Below are positions 1 through 5,343 of a DNA stretch of 5,343 nucleotides, piece by piece. A program made the translations under genes and the position numbers. Source of the stretch: an uncultured Terrimonas sp. (GTDB lineage: Bacteria; Bacteroidota; Bacteroidia; Chitinophagales; Chitinophagaceae); contig CAMPJQ010000231.1 in the NCBI GenBank assembly GCA_946886925.1, forward strand, positions 1-5,343. Reading direction: 5' to 3'. The notes below the pieces were generated by a model that was not told the origin of the DNA, searched no databases, and was given only the letters and a program-made list of their open reading frames with translations. How positions within the stretch are numbered: position 1 is the stretch's first letter; each line of letters opens with the position of its first letter.

Positions 1-1
1 G

Positions 2-790
2 CCCTGCCCCTGGGTGCCGGGTTTTGTGCATTATATGAAAGAACATCCGGGGTTAGATGCGGGATTGCATCTTACCTTAACTTCCGAATGGAAGGATTAC
101 CGCTGGGGACCTTTGAGCGGGAAGCCAAAAACGCCGGGGCTGGTAGACGCAGAGGGAGCCATGTGGCGTGGCGTGGCCGATGTGGTGAAGCATGCCAGTG
201 CAGATGAAGTGGAAACGGAAATAAGAGCGCAGGTTGAAAGAGCGCGAACAATGGGCTTTGAACCTACTCATCTCGATTCGCATATGGGTACTTTGTTTGC
301 AACCCCGGCTTTTGTTGAACGCTATATTAAAGTGGGTATGGAGTATAAAATTCCGGTGATGTTTCCGGGCGGACATAATACTTTAATTGCTGAGGAACTA
401 AAAAATACTTCAGCCGATATGAAAATGGCACGTGAAGTAGGCAGAACCTTATGGAATGCGGGATTGCCTGTTTTAGACGACCTCTACAACGACAGCTATA
501 GCTGGAAACCCTCACCCGATATATATTCGGATGACAAAAAATTACAGTCTTATAAAACGAAAAAATATATTGAAGTGCTGAAATCGCTTAAACCGGGTAT
601 TACCATGATCATTATGCATTGCACCAATACCTCTGAAACATTTCAGCATATATCCGATTCAGGACCAACCCGCAGAGGTGATTACTTAGCCATGATGGAT
701 CCGGCATTGAAAAAATTTATTGAAAAAGAAGGCATTATTCTTACAACCTGGAGGGAAATGAAGGAACGAAGAGATAAGGTTGCAATGTAA
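2..790 (+). CDS. ChbG/YdjC-type carbohydrate deacetylase, 5'-truncated by the window edge
   Basis: The reading frame is open from base 2 and ends with TAA at 788-790, giving 262 residues; the true start lies upstream of the window. The first visible residues, PCPW followed by VPGF, match the region just after the first strand of ChbG/YdjC proteins, so roughly 50-80 N-terminal residues are missing, including the usual metal-binding Asp and any signal peptide. Visible family marks are the His of GLHLTLTSEW (about residue 23 of the fragment) and THLDSHMG (His 90 and 94), which in this family supply metal ligands. The C-terminal stretch with IIMHC, the DSGPTRRGDY segment and the final TTWREM also fits. 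Family members remove acetyl groups from N-acetylated sugars such as chitooligosaccharides, but the substrate here cannot be read from sequence. An internal GTG at 14 is in frame but falls inside a conserved segment, so it is not the start. The gene converges on mutS. Confidence 0.88.
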   Translation, partial: PCPWVPGFVHYMKEHPGLDAGLHLTLTSEWKDYRWGPLSGKPKTPGLVDAEGAMWRGVADVVKHASADEVETEIRAQVERARTMGFEPTHLDSHMGTLFATPAFVERYIKVGMEYKIPVMFPGGHNTLIAEELKNTSADMKMAREVGRTLWNAGLPVLDDLYNDSYSWKPSPDIYSDDKKLQSYKTKKYIEVLKSLKPGITMIIMHCTNTSETFQHISDSGPTRRGDYLAMMDPALKKFIEKEGIILTTWREMKERRDKVAM

Positions 791-810
791 AGCCCGAAGC
801 CGTAATTTTG

Positions 811-961
811 AAATCCGAAGAAATACAAAGAACCGGGAACCAAAATCACAAAAAAACAAACCTGTACAAATCCGAAGACTGAAAACCGAAATACGAAAGA
901 ATACAAAGAAGCAAGAACCAAATAACAAAAGACAAAGAAAAATCAAATTTCAAACCTGTAC
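811..961. repeat. A-rich degenerate direct repeat in the chbG-like/mutS spacer
   Basis: Two imperfect copies of an A-rich, T-poor unit lie here, at about 811-867 and 868-961. Each begins AAATCCGAAGA (811-821 and 868-878), contains AATACAAAGAA (822-832 and 900-910) followed by a GAACCAAA-like stretch, and ends AAACCTGTAC (858-867 and 952-961). The second copy is longer by an internal expansion. A third AAATCCGAA occurs at 984-992. The region has strong strand asymmetry and no codon structure, so it is read as noncoding repeat DNA between two convergent genes. I believe similar degenerate word-like repeats are common in spacers of Chitinophagaceae, but cannot verify that here. No convincing intrinsic terminator is visible for either flanking gene in 791-1084. 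Confidence 0.6.
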
Positions 962-986
962 GCAGTGGTGGAACAGATGAAGTAAA

Positions 987-999
987 TCCGAAATTCGGA
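987..999. repeat. Perfect 13-bp palindrome TCCGAA-A-TTCGGA
   Basis: Arms of 6 bp (987-992 and 994-999) flank a single A. It grows out of the third AAATCCGAA word of the spacer. A one-base centre is too tight for a hairpin unless the inner pairs open, and only a short T-rich stretch follows on the mutS-sense strand, so it is a weak terminator candidate at best. Confidence 0.45.
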
Positions 1000-1013
1000 C
1001 ACACCTTGCACCC

Positions 1014-1034
1014 CTGTAACCTGTAACTTGTAAC
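1014..1034. repeat. Three tandem heptamers, CTGTAAC x2 + TTGTAAC
   Basis: CTGTAAC occurs at 1014-1020 and 1021-1027, followed by the one-mismatch copy TTGTAAC at 1028-1034. It is a small tandem array in the spacer, about 50 bp downstream of the mutS stop codon. The core CTGTA also occurs in the two AAACCTGTAC words of the A-rich repeat, so the two repeat types may share an origin. No function can be assigned. Confidence 0.7.
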
Positions 1035-1084
1035 CTCCTTCCCCCACTTTTGCCGTGAAGTTTTGTTCCTGTATCATGCTATGC

Positions 1085-2386
1085 TTACTTCAGCAGGTTT
1101 TTGATCTCATTCAATTTCAGCAATGCTTCTACCGGGGTAAGCCGGTTAATATCCAGGGTTTCAAGTATTTGCCTGATGTTCTGGAAAGTTTCGGTATGTA
1201 TATCAAAAATAGAGAGCTGCAATTGAGGAGCGGATAACTGCTTTACGGCCTGGGTTACCGCATTGCCGTTATTATCCGTGTGCTTATCCTCTAACTGTTT
1301 TAAAATGGTATTGGCGCGGTCAATTAAGGATGGAGGCATGCCGGCCATTTTGGCTACATGAATACCAAAGCTGTGTGTGCTGCCACCCGGCGCTAATTTT
1401 CGCAGGAAGATCACCTTGTTTCCTGCTTCTTTATTGGTGATGTGATAATTTTTTACCCGGGGTAATTTATTTTCCAGTTCATTCAGTTCATGGTAGTGTG
1501 TGGCAAACAATGTTTTGGGTGCAAATGGGGAATTGTGTAAAAATTCAGCAATGCTCCACGCAATGGAAATACCATCATAGGTAGAAGTGCCCCTTCCTAT
1601 CTCATCGAGTAAAATTAAACTTGCCGGAGAAATATTATTGATAATGCTCGCCGTTTCATTCATCTCCACCATAAAGGTAGATTCCCCCGCACTCAGGTTA
1701 TCTGATGCGCCAACTCTTGTAAATATTTTATCGGTCACCGGTATATGTGCGCTGGCGGCGGGCACAAAGCTTCCGGTATGCGCCATTAAAGTAATAAGGG
1801 CGGTTTGCCGCAGCAGGGCGCTTTTGCCACTCATATTAGGACCGGTAAGTATAATAATCTGCTGGTCTTCAGGATCAAGCACTATATCGTTGGCAATGTA
1901 TTGTTCACCTGCAGGCAAATTGCGTTCTATTACCGGGTGACGGCTTTCTTTTAGCTCAAGCAAACGACCATCATGCAGTTGGGGCTTTTTGTAGCTGTAC
2001 TGTAAGGCATTATTGGCAAAGCAGATCAGGCAATCCAATATCGCCAGAATATTGCCGTTTACCTGCATAGGAGCGATATAGTCCTGCAGTTCCAGTAACA
2101 ATTTATCGTAGAGTTCCAGTTCTATCTGGAATATTTTATCCTCTGCGCCGGTAATCTTTTCTTCATAATGTTTTAATTCAGGTGTAATATAGCGTTCGGC
2201 ATTGGTAAGTGTTTGTTTGCGGATCCAGTTTTCGGGCACTTTGTTTTTATGCACATTGGTTACTTCAAGGTAATAACCAAAAACATTATTAAAACCCACT
2301 TTTAGGGAAGAAATGCCTGTAGCCTGAGTTTCTTTCTGCTGTAGTTCCAGCAGGTATTCTTTCCCGCCGCTGGCAATGCTACGCAA
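1085..2386 (-). CDS. mutS: MutS C-terminal half (clamp and ATPase domains)
   Basis: This open stretch follows the tandem stops in the same frame. The first conventional start codon is TTG at 2386, giving 433 residues, but homology begins earlier, at [14 protein letters not shown] directly after the stops; no in-frame ATG or GTG start precedes the TTG that would keep this conserved part. In full-length numbering it carries the rest of the lever and clamp, Walker A GPNMSGKS (617-624), [10 protein letters not shown] (664-673), Walker B LILLDE (692-697) with the following GRGTSTYDG, and THYHEL (about 730-735). QLSIF at 825-829 resembles the beta-clamp-binding motif of MutS, and the tail [17 protein letters not shown] matches the C-terminal oligomerisation region. 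All catalytic motifs are intact. Whether it is translated at all is unknown. Confidence 0.65.
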   Translation of the reverse strand: MRSIASGGKEYLLELQQKETQATGISSLKVGFNNVFGYYLEVTNVHKNKVPENWIRKQTLTNAERYITPELKHYEEKITGAEDKIFQIELELYDKLLLELQDYIAPMQVNGNILAILDCLICFANNALQYSYKKPQLHDGRLLELKESRHPVIERNLPAGEQYIANDIVLDPEDQQIIILTGPNMSGKSALLRQTALITLMAHTGSFVPAASAHIPVTDKIFTRVGASDNLSAGESTFMVEMNETASIINNISPASLILLDEIGRGTSTYDGISIAWSIAEFLHNSPFAPKTLFATHYHELNELENKLPRVKNYHITNKEAGNKVIFLRKLAPGGSTHSFGIHVAKMAGMPPSLIDRANTILKQLEDKHTDNNGNAVTQAVKQLSAPQLQLSIFDIHTETFQNIRQILETLDINRLTPVEALLKLNEIKNLLK

Positions 2387-2412
2387 CTCATCTAACTCCG
2401 CATGTACGGCTT

Positions 2413-2434
2413 TATTAATAATATTTCATTAATA
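2413..2434 (-). other. A/T-only inverted repeat carrying the tandem stop codons of mutS
   Basis: On the plus strand TATTAAT (2413-2419) and ATTAATA (2428-2434) are perfect 7-bp arms around an 8-base loop. Bases 2411-2434 contain only one non-A/T base, in a gene otherwise of mixed composition. In the mutS sense the upstream arm reads TATTAAT and covers codon TAT, the stop TAA and the T of the stop TGA. The residues encoded across the patch (Tyr, stop, stop, NIINKA) are also the part least like the usual MutS sequence here, where relatives have about N-K-G-G-V-I-x-D-G. Confidence 0.75.
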
Positions 2435-3691
2435 CGATTGTGCGGGGGGATTATCAATGATCTCTTTATTGATCTTTTCAGCAATATAATGACAGGGATT
2501 GAGCCCGTCGGCTAACCGTTTCAGGTAGTCGTTGCTGCTCTTGATGCAAGTGATTTTTATTTGCTCAATATGCTGTAACCCCCGGGCGATCTGTTTAATT
2601 TCCCTGGGATTGATCTTCTTAATGGGAATTTTACTCACTAAGCGTTCTACATCGCCACATTGTTTAATATGCTGGGCCACCACATTCCTGGAATCTGCGT
2701 CTTTAATGAAATATTCTACCAGGTTCAGTCTTTCATTAATGTGGCTGATATCTTTGAGCGGCAGAACGATCCATCGTTTCATCAAGCGGGCGCCCATAGG
2801 CGAAACCGTATTGTCCATTACTTTTTGCAAGGTCTGGCTGCTGTCTGAACTGTTGCCCAGCAGTTCCAGGTTACGGATGGTAAAACGGTCCATCCACAAA
2901 TGATCGTCCTTATCAATGCGTTGCACCGAAGTAATATGCTGCAGGTTAGGGTGCTCGGTATCTTTAAGATAATGCAATACGGCGCCTGCTGCCACAATGC
3001 CGGCATGCATATCTTCAATACCAAAACCTTTTAGTGAATGTGTTGCAAAATGTTTGAGTAAACATTCTGCTGCATATGCTTTGTCAAACAGCCAGCTTTC
3101 AAGTGTATAGGTGTAAAATTTTGCTCCAAAGGTTTCTTTAAACTGCTTCTGAAAGCTCCGTTGAAAAACAACTTCCGCAGGTTTGAGGCTTTGCAACAGT
3201 TTATCGGCATACTCTGCATTGCCTTCGGCCACAAAAAACTCACCGGTAGAAATATCAAGAAAAGAAGTACCGATGATATTCTCACCAAAGTAAACGCCGG
3301 CTAAAAAATTATTGCTGTTATGCTCCAGTAATTTATCGTTGGTGGCCACTCCCGGGGTAACCATTTCCGTTACACCACGCTTCACTATGCCTTTGGCCTG
3401 TTTGGGGTCTTCCAACTGATCGCAGATGGCTACCCTGTAACCGGCTTTCACTAATTTGTGCAAATAGGTATCTAAGGCATGGTGCGGAAAACCTGCGAGT
3501 TCGGATGAAGTTGCCGCCCCGCTGTTTCTTTTGGTTAAGGTAATACCCAGTACGCGGGAAGTGATAATGGCATCTTCGCCAAAGGTTTCATAAAAATCGC
3601 CTACACGAAACAATAATATGGCATCGGGGTATTTTTGTTTGATAGCCCGGTGTTGCTGCATTAATGGTGTATCTGAACTTGCTTTTGCCAT
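2429..3691 (-). CDS. mutS: MutS N-terminal half (mismatch-binding and connector domains)
   Basis: This 420-residue product would be made if translation stops at the first TAA. It holds the mismatch-binding domain with GDFYETF, where Phe33 and Glu35 of the F-x-E motif stack on and contact the mismatched base. It continues through the connector domain (roughly residues 115-250) and the first part of the core/lever region, with the signature NTVSPMGARLMKRW near residues 290-305. It ends ...IIDNPPAQSY. It has no ATPase and no DNA clamp, so alone it could not perform repair, although it might still fold in part. It is preceded by a TATTTTTG promoter box 9 bases upstream of the ATG and is divergent to the methyltransferase gene. 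Confidence 0.7.
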   Translation of the reverse strand: MAKASSDTPLMQQHRAIKQKYPDAILLFRVGDFYETFGEDAIITSRVLGITLTKRNSGAATSSELAGFPHHALDTYLHKLVKAGYRVAICDQLEDPKQAKGIVKRGVTEMVTPGVATNDKLLEHNSNNFLAGVYFGENIIGTSFLDISTGEFFVAEGNAEYADKLLQSLKPAEVVFQRSFQKQFKETFGAKFYTYTLESWLFDKAYAAECLLKHFATHSLKGFGIEDMHAGIVAAGAVLHYLKDTEHPNLQHITSVQRIDKDDHLWMDRFTIRNLELLGNSSDSSQTLQKVMDNTVSPMGARLMKRWIVLPLKDISHINERLNLVEYFIKDADSRNVVAQHIKQCGDVERLVSKIPIKKINPREIKQIARGLQHIEQIKITCIKSSNDYLKRLADGLNPCHYIAEKINKEIIDNPPAQSY

Positions 3692-3700
3692 ACAGGAGGG

Positions 3701-3708
3701 CAAAAATA
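3701..3708 (-). promoter_or_regulatory. Bacteroidota-type -7 box (TATTTTTG) for mutS
   Basis: On the minus strand TATTTTTG fits the TAnnTTTG -7 consensus of Bacteroidota primary sigma factors and ends 9 bases before the mutS ATG at 3691. Transcription would begin only a few bases upstream of the ATG. No clear TTTG -33 element is visible; that position is occupied by the 3719-3733 palindrome. Confidence 0.5.
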
Positions 3709-3718
3709 AGGAACTGCA

Positions 3719-3733
3719 GGGAATACTATTCCC
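3719..3733. promoter_or_regulatory. Perfect 15-bp palindrome GGGAATA-C-TATTCCC, possible operator
   Basis: Two 7-bp arms (3719-3725 and 3727-3733) surround a single C. Its centre lies about 30 bases upstream of the expected mutS transcription start, where a -33 element would sit, so a dimeric protein bound here could block or assist the mutS promoter. The sequence matches no operator I can name with confidence. Confidence 0.4.
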
Positions 3734-3748
3734 GAATATTTAATTCCT

Positions 3749-3775
3749 AAATTTGAAATTTAAAATTTCAAATTT
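3749..3775. repeat. Perfect 27-bp A/T-rich palindrome in the divergent spacer
   Basis: The arms AAATTTGAAATTT (3749-3761) and AAATTTCAAATTT (3763-3775) are exact reverse complements around one A. Each arm is itself built from AAATTT units. It sits 11 bases upstream of the methyltransferase -7 box, where upstream promoter contacts would fall. With one G and one C it makes a poor terminator. A related AAATTTCAAA occurs at 945-954, so it may belong to a repeat vocabulary of this genome rather than be a specific binding site. Confidence 0.6.
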
Positions 3776-3786
3776 TCAATCCCCTT

Positions 3787-3794
3787 TATCTTTG
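3787..3794 (+). promoter_or_regulatory. Bacteroidota-type -7 box (TATCTTTG) for the SpoU-type methyltransferase gene
   Basis: TATCTTTG matches TAnnTTTG and ends exactly 4 bases before the ATG at 3799. With the usual spacing the transcript would start at or next to the start codon, implying a leaderless or nearly leaderless mRNA. No purine-rich ribosome binding site is present, and no clear -33 TTTG is seen at the expected distance. Confidence 0.5.
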
Positions 3795-3798
3795 TGCC

Positions 3799-4365
3799 AT
3801 GCGAAAACTAAGCATGGATGAACTGAACCGCAAAACGGTAGAGGAGTTTAAACAATCAGATAAAAGCCCGTTAGTAGTGGTGCTGGATAATGTACGCAGC
3901 ATGCATAATGTGGGCAGTGTATTTCGTACTGCCGATGCTTTTTTGGTAGAATCCATTTGCCTCTGTGGCTATACCCCCCGGCCGCCCCACAGGGATATTC
4001 ATAAAACAGCATTGGGCGCTACGGAAACCGTACATTGGGTATACTATTCTTCCACGATGGATGCTATAAATGCATTAAAGAAAGAGGGATATACAATTTG
4101 GGCGGTAGAACAGGCAGAAGGCAGTACACAACTGGCTGAACTCAATTGGGCAACACTTACAGGGAATAATTCCATACGGCAGATTGCCGTAATATTTGGT
4201 AACGAAGTGGGCGGGGTAGATGAGGAAGTATTGAAACTTTGTAATGGATGTATTGAAATACCCCAATCGGGTACAAAACATTCTTTAAACATATCCGTAG
4301 CAGCCGGAATTGTATTGTGGGAACTGGTAAAACTTATAAACGGAACCGTAAAAATGCGGGTATGA
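3799..4365 (+). CDS. SpoU/TrmH-type RNA 2'-O-ribose methyltransferase
   Basis: This complete 188-residue protein belongs to the SPOUT superfamily, which transfers a methyl group from S-adenosylmethionine to a ribose 2'-OH in tRNA or rRNA and uses a knotted fold acting as a dimer. The three family motifs are clear: motif 1 VLDNVRSMHNVGSVFRTADAF (residues 28-48, with Asn37 and the catalytic-type Arg43), motif 2 IFGNEVGGVDEEVL (132-145, Asn135-Glu136), and motif 3 IEIPQSGTKHSLNISVAAG (152-170, Ser162-Leu-Asn164). The ATG is supported by the MRKLSMDELNR start typical of homologues in this phylum and by the promoter box just upstream. It is shorter than RlmB (about 245 residues) and lacks that protein's N-terminal RNA-binding domain, so the substrate (a tRNA position or 23S rRNA) cannot be told. 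It is divergent from mutS and followed 68 bp later by the prenyltransferase gene. Confidence 0.93.
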   Translation: MRKLSMDELNRKTVEEFKQSDKSPLVVVLDNVRSMHNVGSVFRTADAFLVESICLCGYTPRPPHRDIHKTALGATETVHWVYYSSTMDAINALKKEGYTIWAVEQAEGSTQLAELNWATLTGNNSIRQIAVIFGNEVGGVDEEVLKLCNGCIEIPQSGTKHSLNISVAAGIVLWELVKLINGTVKMRV

Positions 4366-4421
4366 GCTTTTGCTTTTATTCTTACATTTACATACATGCC
4401 CTAAATTCCATATACTGTTCA

Positions 4422-4429
4422 TAACTTTG
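4422..4429 (+). promoter_or_regulatory. Bacteroidota-type -7 box (TAACTTTG) for the prenyltransferase gene
   Basis: TAACTTTG fits TAnnTTTG and ends 4 bases before the ATG at 4434, the same geometry as at 3787-3794. It suggests that this gene has its own promoter despite lying only 68 bp after the methyltransferase gene in the same direction. A -33 element is not obvious. Confidence 0.5.
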
Positions 4430-4433
4430 CAGC

Positions 4434-5343
4434 ATGACCAAAGTGAAGAATTATCTTTCGCTGATCAAATTCTCCCATACCATTTTTGCAATGCCTTTTG
4501 CAATGATTGGTTTTTTCCTCGGGGTGCTTCAAACAGATTTCATCAATAAAGATAACAGCAGAGTGCATTTCCCCGGATTGCATACCTCCGGTAATTTGAT
4601 TAATGTATCGTCTGGTCAGTTATTAATCAAACTGCTTCTTGTTCTGGTTTGCATGATCACTGCCCGCAGTGCGGCCATGGCTTTTAACCGGTATTTAGAC
4701 AGAAGCTTCGATGCCCGAAACCCGCGTACGGCAATAAGAGAAATCCCGGCAGGCATTATCAAGGCCAATCACGCATTGTTGTTTACTGTATTGTCGTGTT
4801 TGCTGTTTATGGGGAGCTGTTTTTTTATCAATACACTTTGTTTTTTTTTAGCGCCTGTAGCATTATTTGTAGTATTGGGCTATAGTTATACCAAGCGGTT
4901 CACCCCATTATGTCATATTGTACTTGGGCTCGGGTTAAGTCTTGCACCTATTGGGGCTTACCTGGCGGTTACGGGGCGTTTCGACTGGCTGCCGGTTTTA
5001 TTTTCTTTTACCGTTCTTTTTTGGGTGAGTGGTTTTGATATCATTTATGCCCTGCAGGATGAGGAATTTGACAAGTCGCAAAACCTTTATTCCATTCCTG
5101 TGGCGTTGGGTAAAAAAAATGCATTACGGGTGTCTGAAGTTATGCACATCTTATCTGCTTTGCTTGTTATTGCGGCGGGCATATACGGTGGCTTTGGTAT
5201 ATGGTACTGGATAGGGGTATCTGTTTTTGCCGGGATGCTTATTTACCAACACTCCATTGTTAAGCCGGATGACCTTCGGAAGGTGAATGTGGCATTTATG
5301 ACTGCCAATGGTATTGCCAGCGTGGTGTTTGCATTTTTTGTAA
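4434..5343 (+). CDS. ubiA: UbiA-family membrane prenyltransferase, 3' end cut by the window
   Basis: The frame runs open from ATG 4434 to the window edge, giving 303 residues; homologues are about 290-310, so only a few residues are missing. UbiA proteins attach a polyprenyl chain to an aromatic ring in the inner membrane during quinone biosynthesis. Both Mg-diphosphate motifs are present: NRYLDRSFD (Asn85, Asp89, Asp93) and DIIYALQDEEFD (Asp202, Tyr205, Asp209, Asp213). Multiple hydrophobic helices are visible, the first at about 14-32, then 63-84, 112-130, 134-150, 160-180 and 187-205. Members of this phylum generally use menaquinone, so the substrate is probably a menaquinone precursor. 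The ARSAAMAFNR and NPRTAIREIPAG segments recall the MqnP branch of the futalosine pathway more than 4-hydroxybenzoate transferase; this is inference. A polar stretch at about 33-62 looks longer than usual. Runs of 7 T, 9 T and 8 A occur in the coding sequence. Confidence 0.9.
   Translation, partial: MTKVKNYLSLIKFSHTIFAMPFAMIGFFLGVLQTDFINKDNSRVHFPGLHTSGNLINVSSGQLLIKLLLVLVCMITARSAAMAFNRYLDRSFDARNPRTAIREIPAGIIKANHALLFTVLSCLLFMGSCFFINTLCFFLAPVALFVVLGYSYTKRFTPLCHIVLGLGLSLAPIGAYLAVTGRFDWLPVLFSFTVLFWVSGFDIIYALQDEEFDKSQNLYSIPVALGKKNALRVSEVMHILSALLVIAAGIYGGFGIWYWIGVSVFAGMLIYQHSIVKPDDLRKVNVAFMTANGIASVVFAFFV

Larger units (their letters stand above)
1085..3691 (-). pseudogene. mutS: mutS, DNA mismatch repair ATPase, interrupted by two tandem in-frame stops
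   Basis: MutS binds mismatches and small loops in DNA as a dimer and, with ATP, recruits MutL to start repair. Read through, the gene has 868 codon positions, close to the family norm (E. coli 853), from ATG at 3691 to TAA at 1087-1085. That ATG gives MAKASSDTPLM, typical of the phylum, and is preferred to an in-frame TTG four codons upstream. All domains are present in order: mismatch-binding, connector, core/lever, clamp, ATPase and a C-terminal tail. The only lesion is TAA TGA at codons 421-422 (2431-2426), in the core just after NPPAQSY, where relatives have Lys-Gly. Both halves are in the same frame and length is conserved across the junction, so this is not a frameshift. The rest looks intact, so the damage is recent, the gene works as two pieces, or the stops are a sequence error. 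Confidence 0.85.

Noticed and set aside
780..980. Open frame of 66 codons on the plus strand over the A-rich spacer
   Set aside because: It starts inside the end of the deacetylase gene, its composition (Lys, Arg, Asn, Gln) simply reflects the A-rich repeat, and it resembles no protein family.
1055..1237. GTG-started 60-codon plus-strand frame, preceded by a TTTTGCC sequence that resembles a gene start
   Set aside because: Most of it is antisense to the conserved mutS C-terminus, the upstream box lacks the TA of TAnnTTTG, and the peptide is not recognisable.
1587..1940. 117-codon plus-strand frame
   Set aside because: It is the antisense shadow of the MutS ATPase domain, which is strongly conserved on the other strand.
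2418..2430. ATG overlapping the stop (TAATG) as a restart site for the second half of mutS
   Set aside because: That ATG is in another frame and meets TAA after four codons.
2386..2431. A frameshift separating the two mutS halves
   Set aside because: Both halves are in the same frame (3691, 2431 and 2386 all differ by multiples of 3), and the residue count between NPP and ELDEL agrees with the family, so the lesion is nonsense substitutions without an indel.
2426..2431. Stop-codon reassignment or programmed readthrough of TAA and TGA
   Set aside because: The neighbouring genes end normally with TAA (788-790, 1087-1085) and TGA (4363-4365), no selenocysteine-type element is recognisable, and the residues replaced are Lys-Gly, not Cys.
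3692..3703. TTG at 3703 as the mutS start
   Set aside because: It adds only four residues, and the ATG at 3691 gives the MAKA start typical of the family in this phylum.
3749..3775. The A/T palindrome as an intrinsic terminator
   Set aside because: It has almost no G/C pairs and lies between two divergent gene starts, where no transcript should end.

Overview
The window looks like chromosomal DNA from a member of the Bacteroidota, most likely near the Chitinophagaceae. Three things point there. The protein sequences are of the Bacteroidota type: MutS begins MAKASSDTPLM, the SpoU-type methyltransferase begins MRKLSMDELNR, and the UbiA-type protein carries REIPAG and YALQDEEFDKSQ. All three complete starts have a TAnnTTTG promoter box just upstream. 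The spacers hold A-rich and CTGTAAC-type degenerate repeats. The affiliation is a judgement from memory of these families, not a database result.

Layout: (1) 2-790, plus strand: the C-terminal 262 residues of a ChbG/YdjC-type carbohydrate deacetylase, cut by the window edge. (2) 791-1084: a convergent spacer with an A-rich degenerate direct repeat, a short palindrome and three tandem heptamers; no gene is supported. (3) 1085-3691, minus strand: mutS, 868 codon positions. It is collinear with the family from end to end but interrupted by two adjacent in-frame stop codons (TAA TGA, 2431-2426) at codons 421-422. (4) 3692-3798: a divergent spacer of 107 bp with two perfect one-base-centred palindromes and a promoter box for each flanking gene. 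(5) 3799-4365, plus strand: a complete 188-residue SpoU/TrmH-type RNA 2'-O-methyltransferase. (6) 4434-5343, plus strand: a UbiA-type membrane prenyltransferase, missing only its last residues at the window edge.

The genes do not form one pathway: DNA repair, RNA modification, quinone biosynthesis and carbohydrate catabolism lie side by side. No defence system, mobile element, CRISPR array or RNA gene was seen.

The main observation is the interrupted mutS. The two stops replace the conserved Lys-Gly that follows the NPP motif. They lie in one arm of a perfect 7-bp inverted repeat inside an almost pure A/T patch, so a single template-switch event could have made both. If no full-length MutS is made, the strain may be a mutator, and the 9-T, 8-A and 7-T runs in the nearby prenyltransferase gene would be likely slippage sites.
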